Shown: positions 1-7,403, counted from the first letter of the stretch. The stretch is 10,821 nucleotides of DNA from JADFUS01 sp036653215 (GCA_036653215.1 JAVVUK010000056.1:1-10821); one strand, 5' to 3'. Notes: generated from the letters alone by a model not told the origin. Made by a program: numbers and translations.

Positions 1-2
1 GC

Positions 3-572
3 CTAAATAACCCTACCTTTAAAAACAGTAGATTTGTCTAAAGGACATATTGTGCCATTAAGAATAATACGTTGACTATAAAAATTAGGCATCACGGTTG
101 CTATGGCACGATTGCTATTTTTAGGAACCACAATGGTCACTTGAGCCGAGATCGCAATACCTTGCACCGACATAGACAAGGTTACGTTTCCTTTTTTATC
201 TGTCACGATCTTAAGGTTTGAGGGGCTACCCTCAACAGTGATACCTCCAATTCCATTAGGACCGAAGATATAATTTCTGTTTGAGCTTAGTTGTACAATG
301 GCAGAATTTCCATCAAGAGCGATAAAGTTTGTCGTTGCATTCACAAGTCTCGCAACTCCATTTTTAAAACTTATCTTATTGACCTCAACGACGAAACTTC
401 TCTCATTTAAAGATTTAACAATCTCTTTAAAGAGATCAGATTGAATGTTATTTTCGGCCTCTCTGCGGGCTTCACGAAGAGCCACTCTATTTGCCTTTTT
501 GTCTATTTCTTGTGAAAAGACGACAGAGACAGAGAGCAACAGCATAAATAGAATTAGACTTACTCTTTTCAT
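3..572 (-). CDS. DUF4251-like exported protein, function unknown
   Basis: A complete 189-residue reading frame with an ATG start and TAG stop. Residues 1-20 form a typical Sec signal peptide: a basic MKR start, a hydrophobic LILFMLLLSVSVV core and a likely cleavage near FS|Q. No lipobox cysteine follows, so a soluble periplasmic location is inferred. Residues 25-50 are charged and probably helical. The rest is rich in alternating hydrophobic residues and resembles the DUF4251 beta-sandwich proteins common in Bacteroidota (the pattern of a variable F-V-V-x-V strand, a central G-rich stretch and a final I-x-L-x-G-x-I strand). No catalytic motif is visible and no function is established for the family. 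It lies 29 nt downstream of the ROK kinase on the same strand with no terminator between, so co-transcription is possible. The family call is from remembered pattern, not from a profile search. Confidence 0.72.
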   Translation of the reverse strand: MKRVSLILFMLLLSVSVVFSQEIDKKANRVALREARREAENNIQSDLFKEIVKSLNERSFVVEVNKISFKNGVARLVNATTNFIALDGNSAIVQLSSNRNYIFGPNGIGGITVEGSPSNLKIVTDKKGNVTLSMSVQGIAISAQVTIVVPKNSNRAIATVMPNFYSQRIILNGTICPLDKSTVFKGRVI

Positions 573-601
573 AACATTTTTATTAGTGTGTTAATTAGTT
601 T

Positions 602-1540
602 CTAATCTTTTAGCACCTCTTTCCATGCAAGGGCCGACGCACCAAGAACAGCAGCGTTCTTATTGTCTATGCCCGATGGAAGGAGCTTTATCTTATTACG
701 GAAAAGCGGTAACATATGCATCTCCATATATTTTTTAGTAGGCTCAAAAATGTATTTGCCTGCTTTAGCAAGACCTCCGAACAAGAAGATAGCCTCTGGA
801 GATGTTATAGTAACAGCATCTGCAAGAGCTTGTCCAAGAAGCATACCAGTATATTCGTATGCCTCGATAGCAAGAGGATCTCCCTTTAGGGCAGCCTTAG
901 TTATCATCTCGGCAGTAAGATCGTGATAAGAATAGTTGCGGAACTCACTATCGTCTTGTCTGTCTGCAAGTAACTTAAAAGCAGTACGTTTAATCCCTGT
1001 TGCTGAGACGTAAGTCTCCAAGCAGCCTTTCCTGCCACATCCGCACACCCTACCTGTACGATTTATTATCATGTGTNNNNNNNNNNCCTCTCCATTACAA
1101 ACAAATCCACTACCAAGACCTGTGCCAAGAGTAACCACAATAAAGTCTCTCATTCCTCTTGCACCACCGAAGACCATCTCTCCAATAGCAGCGGCATTTG
1201 CATCGTTTGTAAGTTTTATCGGTATGTTAGGAAAATAATGTTGCAACTTCTTAACAAAAGGTATAACACCTCCCCAAAGCAGGTTAGGAGCATTTACAAT
1301 TTCTCCTGTGTAGTAATTTGCATTAGGCGCACCGATACCTATACCGATAAGTTCAAATTGTTCATTTCCGGCATCTAACAGAGCTGTGATATGAACATAT
1401 AGTTCTTCTAAATATTGATCAAAATCGGGGAAGTCTTTTGTATGAACGGTATCTTCACCAAAAATATTACCTTCTTTGTCAACAAGACCCAATACAGTAT
1501 TTGTGCCACCTATGTCAATACCTACTGCTACCTTTTTCAT
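602..1540 (-). CDS. ROK-family sugar kinase, probable glucokinase (contains assembly gap)
   Basis: Probably an ATP-dependent cytoplasmic glucokinase that phosphorylates glucose to glucose 6-phosphate; other ROK sugars cannot be excluded. The ATP-binding loop is DIGGTNT (residues 9-15). A second glycine-rich segment, GIGIGAPN, is at 66-73. The catalytic Asp of the ROK fold is D113 in TNDAN, and LGTGLGSG (138-145) begins the ROK signature. The zinc site shows CGCGRKGC (C166, C168, C173). The His that normally ends G-E-x-G-H is present at 156, but the residues before it are lost in ten Ns. The frame stays open across the Ns, so the gene is probably intact in the organism. The shown length is 312 residues; homologues of this type usually run about 320-325. 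The ATG start immediately precedes the canonical MKKVAVGIDIGG-type N-terminus. It is divergent from the prenyl synthase, and the DUF4251-like gene follows 29 nt downstream. Confidence 0.93.
   Translation of the reverse strand: MKKVAVGIDIGGTNTVLGLVDKEGNIFGEDTVHTKDFPDFDQYLEELYVHITALLDAGNEQFELIGIGIGAPNANYYTGEIVNAPNLLWGGVIPFVKKLQHYFPNIPIKLTNDANAAAIGEMVFGGARGMRDFIVVTLGTGLGSGFVCNGEXXXXHMIINRTGRVCGCGRKGCLETYVSATGIKRTAFKLLADRQDDSEFRNYSYHDLTAEMITKAALKGDPLAIEAYEYTGMLLGQALADAVTITSPEAIFLFGGLAKAGKYIFEPTKKYMEMHMLPLFRNKIKLLPSGIDNKNAAVLGASALAWKEVLKD
1077..1086. other. Assembly gap (10 N) inside the ROK kinase gene
   Basis: Ten consecutive unknown bases interrupt the kinase gene between the codons for N-G-E (149-151) and His156. 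Only four unknown residues fit the drawn gap, whereas ROK glucokinases normally have about 13 between these points, including the conserved G-H-x-G-F-x-G-E-x-G segment. The true gap is therefore probably near 37 bases. A gap of 10 or 37 keeps the same frame. The last partial codon, NNA before His, is compatible with GGA (Gly), as the motif requires. Confidence 0.95.
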
Positions 1541-1622
1541 ATAATTAATTTTATTAGCTTATCATGCACTCTATATGAGCACTATAACATAATTTATTTG
1601 TGTGATTGTTTATTTCTAACTT

Positions 1623-1630
1623 CAAAAATA
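1623..1630 (-). promoter_or_regulatory. Putative -7 element for the ROK kinase
   Basis: On the minus strand this reads TATTTTTG, a match to the Bacteroidota -7 consensus TAnnTTTG. It lies about 83 nt upstream of the kinase ATG. The -33 region about 19-21 nt upstream (around 1650-1655) has no clean TTTG, so the promoter is only half supported. Confidence 0.45.
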
Positions 1631-1664
1631 CGTATTATTTCGGTAGTTTCACCATTTTCTTTCT

Positions 1665-1672
1665 TATTTTTG
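1665..1672 (+). promoter_or_regulatory. Putative -7 element for the polyprenyl synthase operon
   Basis: TATTTTTG matches TAnnTTTG and ends 15 nt before the ATG at 1688, implying a very short 5' leader of roughly 8-10 nt. A -33 TTTG at the proper spacing is not clear; the nearest is an imperfect TTTC at 1638-1641. The divergent kinase promoter carries the identical octamer 42 nt away, so the two -33 regions would overlap. Confidence 0.45.
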
Positions 1673-1687
1673 TAAAAAATAATTAAC

Positions 1688-2656
1688 ATGATTAAATCTG
1701 AGACACTATCAGCAATTTTGGAAGAGAGGATAACAGGGCTACCTCTATCGCCGGAACCGGTACGATTATACGATCCTTTTAGGTATATAATGGAAGTTGG
1801 AGGTAAAAGGATACGTCCGCTATTATTACTTGTGACTTGCGATATGTTGGAGGGTGATATTAATGAGGCATTCGACACGGCAATTGCAGTAGAGATATTT
1901 CACAACTTCACGCTTCTCCACGATGATATAATGGACAACGCCTCAGTACGACGTTCACGACCTACCGTAAATGTAAAGTGGGACGTAAATACAGCTATCC
2001 TTTCGGGAGATACCATGCTTATTTATGCTTACAAGTTATTAAGCAATAGTCCTTATGTAGCAGAGTTGCTTCCTATCTTTAACGATATGTCAACAAAGGT
2101 ATGTGAAGGACAGCAATATGACATGGATTTCGAGAGCTTAAACATAGTGTCAAGGAGTCAGTATATAAATATGATAGATCTAAAAACCGCTGTTCTCATT
2201 GCAGGCTCTATGAAGATGGGTGCTGTGGTGGCAGGAGCTTCTGAGCATCTGCAAGAGCAGGTATATCGCTTTGGCACAGAGCTTGGCATAGCTTTTCAAC
2301 TTCAAGACGATATGTTAGATAGCTTTGGTGATCAAAAGAGGCTCGGAAAGAAGGTCGGTGGTGATATCATAGAAGGCAAGAAGACATTTTTGGTCGTTCG
2401 ATATGATGAAAAGGCATCTGCAGAGGAGAGTAAGGAGCTGCACGACACTCTAAAAAAGAAATTTGAAAATAACGAAGATAAGATAACAGCTGTAAAAGCA
2501 CTATTTGAAAAGCATAACATAAAAGAAGATTGTCAAAAAGAGATAGATCTATATTTTGAAGATGCCATGACCATATTAAACACCATGCAGATTGGCGACA
2601 ACCGCAAAGAGGTGTTACGCAATATCGCAAAAGGACTTATAAAGAGAGACAAATGA
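1688..2656 (+). CDS. Polyprenyl (trans-isoprenyl) diphosphate synthase
   Basis: Condenses isopentenyl diphosphate onto an allylic diphosphate to build an all-trans prenyl chain in the cytosol, probably for the menaquinone side chain or an earlier short-chain precursor. The whole 322-residue family layout is present: GGKRIRP at 38-44, the first Asp-rich motif DDIMD at 79-83 followed by RR (88-89), GQQYDMDFE at 141-149, the second Asp-rich motif DDMLD at 207-211 with GD after it, and KKTFLV at 231-236. The first motif has no two-residue insert. A Phe (F74) sits five residues before it; aromatic residues there limit chain length in some short-chain synthases, so product length is uncertain (C15-C20 or longer). 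The start is the first ATG after the -7 element. The stop overlaps the next gene's start as ATGA (2653-2656), which suggests translational coupling. Confidence 0.94.
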   Translation: MIKSETLSAILEERITGLPLSPEPVRLYDPFRYIMEVGGKRIRPLLLLVTCDMLEGDINEAFDTAIAVEIFHNFTLLHDDIMDNASVRRSRPTVNVKWDVNTAILSGDTMLIYAYKLLSNSPYVAELLPIFNDMSTKVCEGQQYDMDFESLNIVSRSQYINMIDLKTAVLIAGSMKMGAVVAGASEHLQEQVYRFGTELGIAFQLQDDMLDSFGDQKRLGKKVGGDIIEGKKTFLVVRYDEKASAEESKELHDTLKKKFENNEDKITAVKALFEKHNIKEDCQKEIDLYFEDAMTILNTMQIGDNRKEVLRNIAKGLIKRDK

Positions 2657-3900
2657 TTTTAAGAAAAGAGATAGAAGTAATGGCTCCAGTTGGCTCATAT
2701 GAGTCGCTGATGGCTGCAATACAAGGAGGTGCCGACTCTATATATTTTGGTGTAGAACAACTTAATATGCGTTCTCTCTCGTCAGCAAATTTTTCGTTAG
2801 ACGACCTCACAAAGATAGTATCTATATGTAAAGAAAATAACCTAAAGAGCTATTTAACTGTGAATTGTATCCTGTATGATGAAGATATGCAAACCATGCG
2901 TAACGTCATAGACAGAGCAAAGGAAGCCGGAATATCGGCGGTTATAGTGTCAGATCAAGCGGCACTTATGTATGCCGACAAGGTAGGGGTTGAGGTACAC
3001 CTATCTACACAGCTCAACATATCGAATATCGAAGCCTTAGAGTTTTATGCTCGCTATGCCGACGTGGTGGTGCTTGCTCGTGAGCTTAACATGGAACAAG
3101 TTCGTTATATTTACGACCAAATTCGTGAACGTGACATACGTGGTAAAAGGGGTGAGTTGATTAAGATAGAGATGTTCGCACATGGAGCGTTGTGTATGGC
3201 TGTGTCTGGGAAATGCTACCTCAGCCTTCATGAATATAACATCTCGGCAAATAGGGGCGGATGTAGGCAAATTTGTCGTCGCAGCTATGAGGTTAAAGAT
3301 ATGGATACAGGTTCAGAGTTGGTGATCGAAAACAAACACATAATGTCTCCCAAAGATTTATGTACCATAGACTTCTTAGATAAAGTTCTTGAGGCAGGGG
3401 TTCGTGTTTTAAAAATCGAAGGGAGGGCTCGTCCTGCAGAATATGTAAAACGTGTGTCTGAATGTTATAGTGAAGCTATCTCGTCTATCGAAAACGGAAG
3501 TTACACACAAGAAAAAATAGCCGCATGGAAAGAAAAGCTTTCAACAGTCTTTAACAGAGGGTTCTGGGATGGTTATTATCTCGGACGTAGACTTGGGGAG
3601 TGGAGTGATGCTTATGGGTCGTCTGCCACAAAAAGCAAGATATATGTAGGCAAGGTAACTAACTACTTCAGCAAGTTGGGCGTTGCAGAAGTCCTTGTTG
3701 AAGCAGCACCACTAAGTGTTGATGAAGAGATAATTATCGTTGGTGATACAACAGGGGTTGTCGAACAAATGGTAGGTGAGTTACGTCTCGATCTTATAAG
3801 TCAACCAACAGTAGAACAAGGAAACAAATGTTCTCTTATCACAAAAGAGTTGGTCAGACGTGGAGATAAATTGTATAAGTTGGTGGATAACAAGCGTTAA
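2653..3900 (+). CDS. U32-family protein (TrhP/RlhA-like), probable RNA hydroxylase
   Basis: A 415-residue U32-family protein. The family was named as peptidases, but characterised bacterial members modify RNA (TrhP makes 5-hydroxyuridine at tRNA position 34; RlhA hydroxylates a 23S rRNA cytidine) or act in O2-independent ubiquinone hydroxylation (UbiU/UbiV). The N-terminal half is a barrel starting E-V-M-A-P-V-G (8-14), with GGADSIYFG at 25-33 and HLSTQ at 116-120. The U32 signature is complete: E-x-F-x2-G-A-L-C-x6-C-Y-L-S at 173-191. Cysteines C181, C188, C204 and C237 have the spacing expected of Fe-S ligands, and C208 is also present. KIEGRAR at 254-260 and NRGFWDGYY at 301-309 are typical. 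The C-terminal 90 residues form the usual small beta domain. The length fits TrhP best; exact substrate is inference. It overlaps the prenyl synthase by 4 nt and ends at a terminator. Confidence 0.9.
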   Translation: MILRKEIEVMAPVGSYESLMAAIQGGADSIYFGVEQLNMRSLSSANFSLDDLTKIVSICKENNLKSYLTVNCILYDEDMQTMRNVIDRAKEAGISAVIVSDQAALMYADKVGVEVHLSTQLNISNIEALEFYARYADVVVLARELNMEQVRYIYDQIRERDIRGKRGELIKIEMFAHGALCMAVSGKCYLSLHEYNISANRGGCRQICRRSYEVKDMDTGSELVIENKHIMSPKDLCTIDFLDKVLEAGVRVLKIEGRARPAEYVKRVSECYSEAISSIENGSYTQEKIAAWKEKLSTVFNRGFWDGYYLGRRLGEWSDAYGSSATKSKIYVGKVTNYFSKLGVAEVLVEAAPLSVDEEIIIVGDTTGVVEQMVGELRLDLISQPTVEQGNKCSLITKELVRRGDKLYKLVDNKR

Positions 3901-3951
3901 CGACACTTTACATCCACACAATCATGATATAAATAATGTTTTTAGCGAATA

Positions 3952-3972
3952 AAAGGGTGCATGGCACCCTTT
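3952..3972. terminator. Bidirectional hairpin terminator between the U32 gene and xseB
   Basis: A perfect 9-bp inverted repeat, AAAGGGTGC / GCACCCTTT, with a 3-nt ATG loop. On the plus strand a T-run follows (3976-3980) after a short AGC spacer. On the minus strand the stem runs directly into TTTTATT. It therefore fits an intrinsic terminator for both convergent operons. The first bases of the xseB stop codon lie in its right arm. The adjoining stretch 3901-3951 holds nothing else I can recognise. Confidence 0.85.
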
Positions 3973-4162
3973 AGCTTTTTACGATATCCTCAACTCCTTT
4001 TGAGGCATCTCGCAACTTCTCTTTACATATAGCGATGAGTTCCGAAGCACGCTTCACCTCTTTAGACAGTAGGTCAACATCCATCTGGTCATCACCAAGT
4101 TTTTCTATTATCTCTTCAATGCTCTCAACGGCAGCATTATACGTTATCTCATTTTTTTTCAT
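3971..4162 (-). CDS. xseB: Exodeoxyribonuclease VII small subunit
   Basis: A 63-residue, highly charged helical protein, the usual size of XseB. It joins the large subunit XseA in exonuclease VII, a cytosolic enzyme that degrades single-stranded DNA from both ends in repair. The family pattern is visible: Y-x-x-A-V-x-x-I-E-E-I-I-x-K-L at about 8-22, a D-V-D-L-L-S-x-E-V-K-R-A segment at 28-39, and the second helix I-x-x-C-K-E-K-L (48-53 region). The start overlaps the xseA stop as ATGA, so translation is probably coupled. The start is followed by an A8 run spanning codons 2-4. The TAA stop lies at the edge of the shared terminator stem. Confidence 0.93.
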   Translation of the reverse strand: MKKNEITYNAAVESIEEIIEKLGDDQMDVDLLSKEVKRASELIAICKEKLRDASKGVEDIVKS

Positions 4163-5517
4163 ATCACTTGTGTTTTAACTGTGCCATCGGTCAATCGTAT
4201 ATCTATCTTTTGTCCAACGCTAACATCTTTTGCGCTTTTTATGCTCTTGCCTCCAATGGTGGCAATGCTATATCCCATTTTTAATATTCGGTCGGGATCA
4301 AAACCTTTTATTTTACTATCTAAAAGTTCAACTTGAGAAAGCCTTCTTGCAAGGAACAAGCCATACAATGTTTTTATGTCGTTTATATAACCATCAACCT
4401 TTTCTCCACGTGAAACAATAACTCTACCACTTCTCTCTTTAAGATAGTTAAATAGCTGTATCTGCTTTTGACTTTCCATTTTAATTAAGGTAGACGACTT
4501 GGCAAATATCTCTCTATGGAGCGTGTTAAGCAACATCTCGTTAGCGTGTATACTCTCGGAGGTGTTATGCCGCAGTTGCTGCCATAAAAGGTCTATATTT
4601 TGAGATTTTAGTTGTAGCACATCTCTCGCACTTTTAACAATAAGCTCGCCATATTTATCTATTTTCTGCTCAAAAGAATGAGCTCTATCTACAAACCAAC
4701 CCGCAACTGCTGTTGGTGTTTTTAGACTTACAAAAGAGACCATATCAGCAACAGAGACATCTTTGTTATGTCCTATCCCTGTGAGTATTGGAAGTGGAAA
4801 CTGAGCTATATAACTGCAAATGCGGTAACTGTTAAAACAAGCCAAGTCACTTTGCGAACCACCACCACGAATTATAGCTATTGTATCAAAGTCATCCATC
4901 TTGTCAGCTATGGTGTTAAGAGCTTCTATAATAGAGCGTTCTGCCTCCTCGCCTTGCATAAAAGCAACATATAGTGAAGTGGTAAAATGATAACCATACT
5001 CATTTCCATTAAGCTCATTTATGAAATCTTGATAACCGGCAGCTTTATCCGACGATATGACAGCAATACGTTGTGGAACCAAAGGCATATCAAGCTCCTT
5101 GTTCATCTCGAAGATCCCGTCTTCCTTAAGTTTATTTATACATTCTTGGCGTTGGCGTTCCATATCTCCAAGTGTATATGTAGGGTCTATGTCTTTAACA
5201 ACTAAAGAGATGCCGTAAAGTTCGTGATAGTTTACAGATACCTTAACAAGGACTTTTATCCCTGAGTGTAATGGTTGTCCTGTTGCCTCACGGAAAAAGC
5301 TATTTAGCATTGTATATTGTGATCTCCAAATGACACCGCTAATTTTAGCACGTGGAACTTGGTTGTCACCCCCCTTCTCAACAAACATAATATAGCAATG
5401 CCCCGAATTATTAACGTTAATCTCGTTTATCTCGGCAGCAACCCAACACTCGGAGAAGTTATCTTCGAGCGTAAATTTTATTTTGCTTTGAAGTTGCGAA
5501 AGGGTTATATGTTGCAT
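4159..5517 (-). CDS. xseA: Exodeoxyribonuclease VII large subunit
   Basis: Catalytic subunit of exonuclease VII, which digests single-stranded DNA to oligonucleotides. The 452 residues are close to E. coli XseA (456). Residues 1-110 form the OB-fold ssDNA-binding domain, with L-S-x-L near the start, C-W-V-A-A-E-I at 24-30 and H-C-Y-I-M-F at 40-45. The catalytic domain follows: R-I-A-V-I-S-S at 150-156 with D164 in YQDF, IIRGGGSQSDL at 215-225 (R217) and GIGHNKD at 247-253 (H250, D253), then the PTAVAGW segment. These match the conserved Asp, Arg, His and Asp known to matter in the E. coli enzyme. Residues about 280-400 are predicted long helices that bind XseB copies, and a small beta domain closes the protein (FDPDRILKMGYSI at 415-427). 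The start lies only 2 nt after the argS stop. Confidence 0.95.
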   Translation of the reverse strand: MQHITLSQLQSKIKFTLEDNFSECWVAAEINEINVNNSGHCYIMFVEKGGDNQVPRAKISGVIWRSQYTMLNSFFREATGQPLHSGIKVLVKVSVNYHELYGISLVVKDIDPTYTLGDMERQRQECINKLKEDGIFEMNKELDMPLVPQRIAVISSDKAAGYQDFINELNGNEYGYHFTTSLYVAFMQGEEAERSIIEALNTIADKMDDFDTIAIIRGGGSQSDLACFNSYRICSYIAQFPLPILTGIGHNKDVSVADMVSFVSLKTPTAVAGWFVDRAHSFEQKIDKYGELIVKSARDVLQLKSQNIDLLWQQLRHNTSESIHANEMLLNTLHREIFAKSSTLIKMESQKQIQLFNYLKERSGRVIVSRGEKVDGYINDIKTLYGLFLARRLSQVELLDSKIKGFDPDRILKMGYSIATIGGKSIKSAKDVSVGQKIDIRLTDGTVKTQVI

Positions 5518-5519
5518 AA

Positions 5520-7307
5520 TTACATCCTTTCAGGCACGCCGATACCTAATAATAACATACCTCTTTTTATTATTGAAGCTACCTCAAGCGATATCGTAAT
5601 GCGTTTATTCCTCTCTTGCACATTTTCCTCTTTCATCATAGGAAACTCATGGTAATATTGATTAAAGAGTTTAGCAAGGTCGTAGCAGTAGTTTGCAATC
5701 ATGGCAGGGGACATATTTTCTCCTGCAACGGCAACCGTAGCTTCATAATTATTAAGCATCTGTATTATCTCTATCTCTTTGTCTGCCAAAAGGCAAGAGG
5801 TGGAAATAGGTACTCTTTGGTAGCCTATTTTCAACTCTTCGGCTTTACGCAAAAGAGAACGTATACGAGCGTGTGTATATTGGATAAAAGGACCTGTATT
5901 ACCGTTAAAGTCTATCGATTCTTTAGGGTCGAACATCATGTTTTTCTTAGGATCAACCTTAAGAATAAAATATTTCAAAGCCCCAAGACCTATCATAGTA
6001 CAAACATCATCGGCTTCAACTTGTGAAAGACCTTCTAACTTACCAAGCTCCTTAGACATAGAACGTGCTGTGGTAACCATCTCTTCCATAAGATCATCGG
6101 CATCAACAACAGTCCCTTCACGTGACTTCATCTTTCCTTCAGGGAGCTCCACCATGCCGTAAGAGAGGTGATATATGTTGTCCGCCCATTGACAACCTAA
6201 CTTTTTAAGTATCAACTTAAGAACTTGAAAATGGTAGTTTTGCTCATTCCCAACGACATAGGTCATCTTGTCGAAATGAAACTCCGACTGACGCTCATAG
6301 GCGGTCCCTAAATCTTGAGTCATATATACAGAAGTGCCGTCGGCACGTAAAAGAAGCTTTTCATCAAGCCCATCGCTCTCAAGGTTGATCCACACAGAGC
6401 CATCTTCTCGTTTATGAAAGACTCCCATCTCAAGTCCCTTGTTTACAAGTTCCTTCCCAAGAAGATATGTCTTAGACTCGTAATATATCTTATCGAAGTT
6501 GACCCCCATAGTTTTATAGGTCACATCAAAGCCGTCATAAACCCATCCATTCATGGTTTCCCATAGAGAGTATACCTCGCTATCTTTGGCCTCCCATTTA
6601 CGAAGCATATCTTGAGCCTCAAGGAAAATAGGAGCGTTTCTCTTAGCATCGTCCTCGCTCTGCCCTTCATCCATGAGCGTTTTTATCTCTGTTTTATAAG
6701 CCTTGTCAAAAGCCACATAGTATTTCCCTACAAGGTGGTCTCCTTTTAAGCCAGTCGATTGAGGAGTCTCTCCATTGCCAAACTTAATCCATGCAATCAT
6801 CGATTTACAGATGTGGATACCTCTGTCGTTAACAAGATTTACCTTAGTTACCTTATTCCCATTTGCCTCAAGGATCTTAGCAACAGAATATCCTAATAGG
6901 TTATTACGAATATGACCTAAGTGAAGCGGTTTGTTAGTATTGGGAGATGAATATTCGATCATCACACTCTTGCCTGTCTCTTTTCCACAGCCAAAAGCCT
7001 CATCACTCTGAATATCGTTAAAACACTCAACCCAGAATTTAGCCCTCATCTTAAGATTTAGAAAACCCTTAACCACATTATAACTCTCCACCTCCGACGA
7101 GTCAGACACTATTTTTTCGCCTATTTCCGCTCCTGTAATTTCAGGAGATTTACGGCTTGCTTTAAGCAGAGGAAATACAACAAGGGTAAGATCACCTACA
7201 AAATCTTTCCTTGTTTTTTGGGTCTGTATCAACGACCTATCTACCTCTCCATAAAGTGAGTTCACACTTTGAAAGGCTATATCTCCTATCTTATCATCTA
7301 TATTCAT
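5520..7307 (-). CDS. argS: Arginyl-tRNA synthetase
   Basis: Class I synthetase that charges tRNA-Arg with arginine in the cytosol. With the start at 7307 the protein has 595 residues and begins MNIDDKIGD, as Bacteroidota ArgS proteins usually do. The N-terminal additional domain (about 1-110) is followed by the HIGH-type motif HLGH at 129-132 within PNTNKPLHLGHIRNN. The KMSKS-type motif is KMKS at 392-395, followed by REGTVV. The all-helical anticodon-binding DALR domain occupies the C-terminus, which ends G-V-P-E-R-M. The frame can be extended 14 codons to an ATG at 7349, but that ATG lies upstream of the promoter at 7327-7357, so the shorter form is chosen. It is the first gene of argS-xseA-xseB: the xseA start is 2 nt beyond its stop. 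Confidence 0.96.
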   Translation of the reverse strand: MNIDDKIGDIAFQSVNSLYGEVDRSLIQTQKTRKDFVGDLTLVVFPLLKASRKSPEITGAEIGEKIVSDSSEVESYNVVKGFLNLKMRAKFWVECFNDIQSDEAFGCGKETGKSVMIEYSSPNTNKPLHLGHIRNNLLGYSVAKILEANGNKVTKVNLVNDRGIHICKSMIAWIKFGNGETPQSTGLKGDHLVGKYYVAFDKAYKTEIKTLMDEGQSEDDAKRNAPIFLEAQDMLRKWEAKDSEVYSLWETMNGWVYDGFDVTYKTMGVNFDKIYYESKTYLLGKELVNKGLEMGVFHKREDGSVWINLESDGLDEKLLLRADGTSVYMTQDLGTAYERQSEFHFDKMTYVVGNEQNYHFQVLKLILKKLGCQWADNIYHLSYGMVELPEGKMKSREGTVVDADDLMEEMVTTARSMSKELGKLEGLSQVEADDVCTMIGLGALKYFILKVDPKKNMMFDPKESIDFNGNTGPFIQYTHARIRSLLRKAEELKIGYQRVPISTSCLLADKEIEIIQMLNNYEATVAVAGENMSPAMIANYCYDLAKLFNQYYHEFPMMKEENVQERNKRITISLEVASIIKRGMLLLGIGVPERM

Positions 7308-7326
7308 AATCTTTATCTTTTGGTAG

Positions 7327-7357
7327 CAAAGGTAAAAAAAATCTGCCATCGCCCAAA
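7327..7357 (-). promoter_or_regulatory. Promoter of the argS-xseA-xseB operon
   Basis: On the minus strand a TTTG (7357-7354) is followed by exactly 19 nt and TACCTTTG (7334-7327), a full match to the Bacteroidota TTTG-N19-TAnnTTTG promoter. Transcription should begin about 7 nt further on, near 7320. That leaves a leader of roughly 12 nt before the ATG at 7307 and excludes the longer in-frame start at 7349. Confidence 0.8.
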
Positions 7358-7391
7358 GTCAAATTTAAAATATATAATTTATGAAAAATAA

Positions 7392-7403
7392 TATTTGCAA
7401 ATA
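7392..7403. promoter_or_regulatory. Perfect 12-bp palindrome upstream of katA, possible operator
   Basis: TATTTGCAAATA is a perfect palindrome centred between 7397 and 7398, about 92 nt before the katA ATG. Its TTTG (7394-7397) is also the best candidate -33 element for katA. This position would suit a dimeric regulator. The region is AT-rich, so chance occurrence is possible. Confidence 0.35.

Noticed and set aside
1073..1378. Plus-strand frame of about 101 codons across the N gap
   Set aside because: It is antisense to the ROK kinase, contains the gap, and has no family features; a shadow of the true gene.
2653..3900. Collagenase/peptidase role for the U32 protein
   Set aside because: The old peptidase label is not supported by characterised close bacterial members; the Cys pattern fits RNA or quinone hydroxylation.
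5616..6026. Plus-strand frame of 136 codons antisense to argS
   Set aside because: Composition is that of an antisense shadow (scattered Cys/His/Phe, no domain), and argS is unequivocal.
7305..7349. Longer argS form starting at 7349
   Set aside because: The start lies upstream of the consensus promoter and adds residues unlike the family N-terminus.
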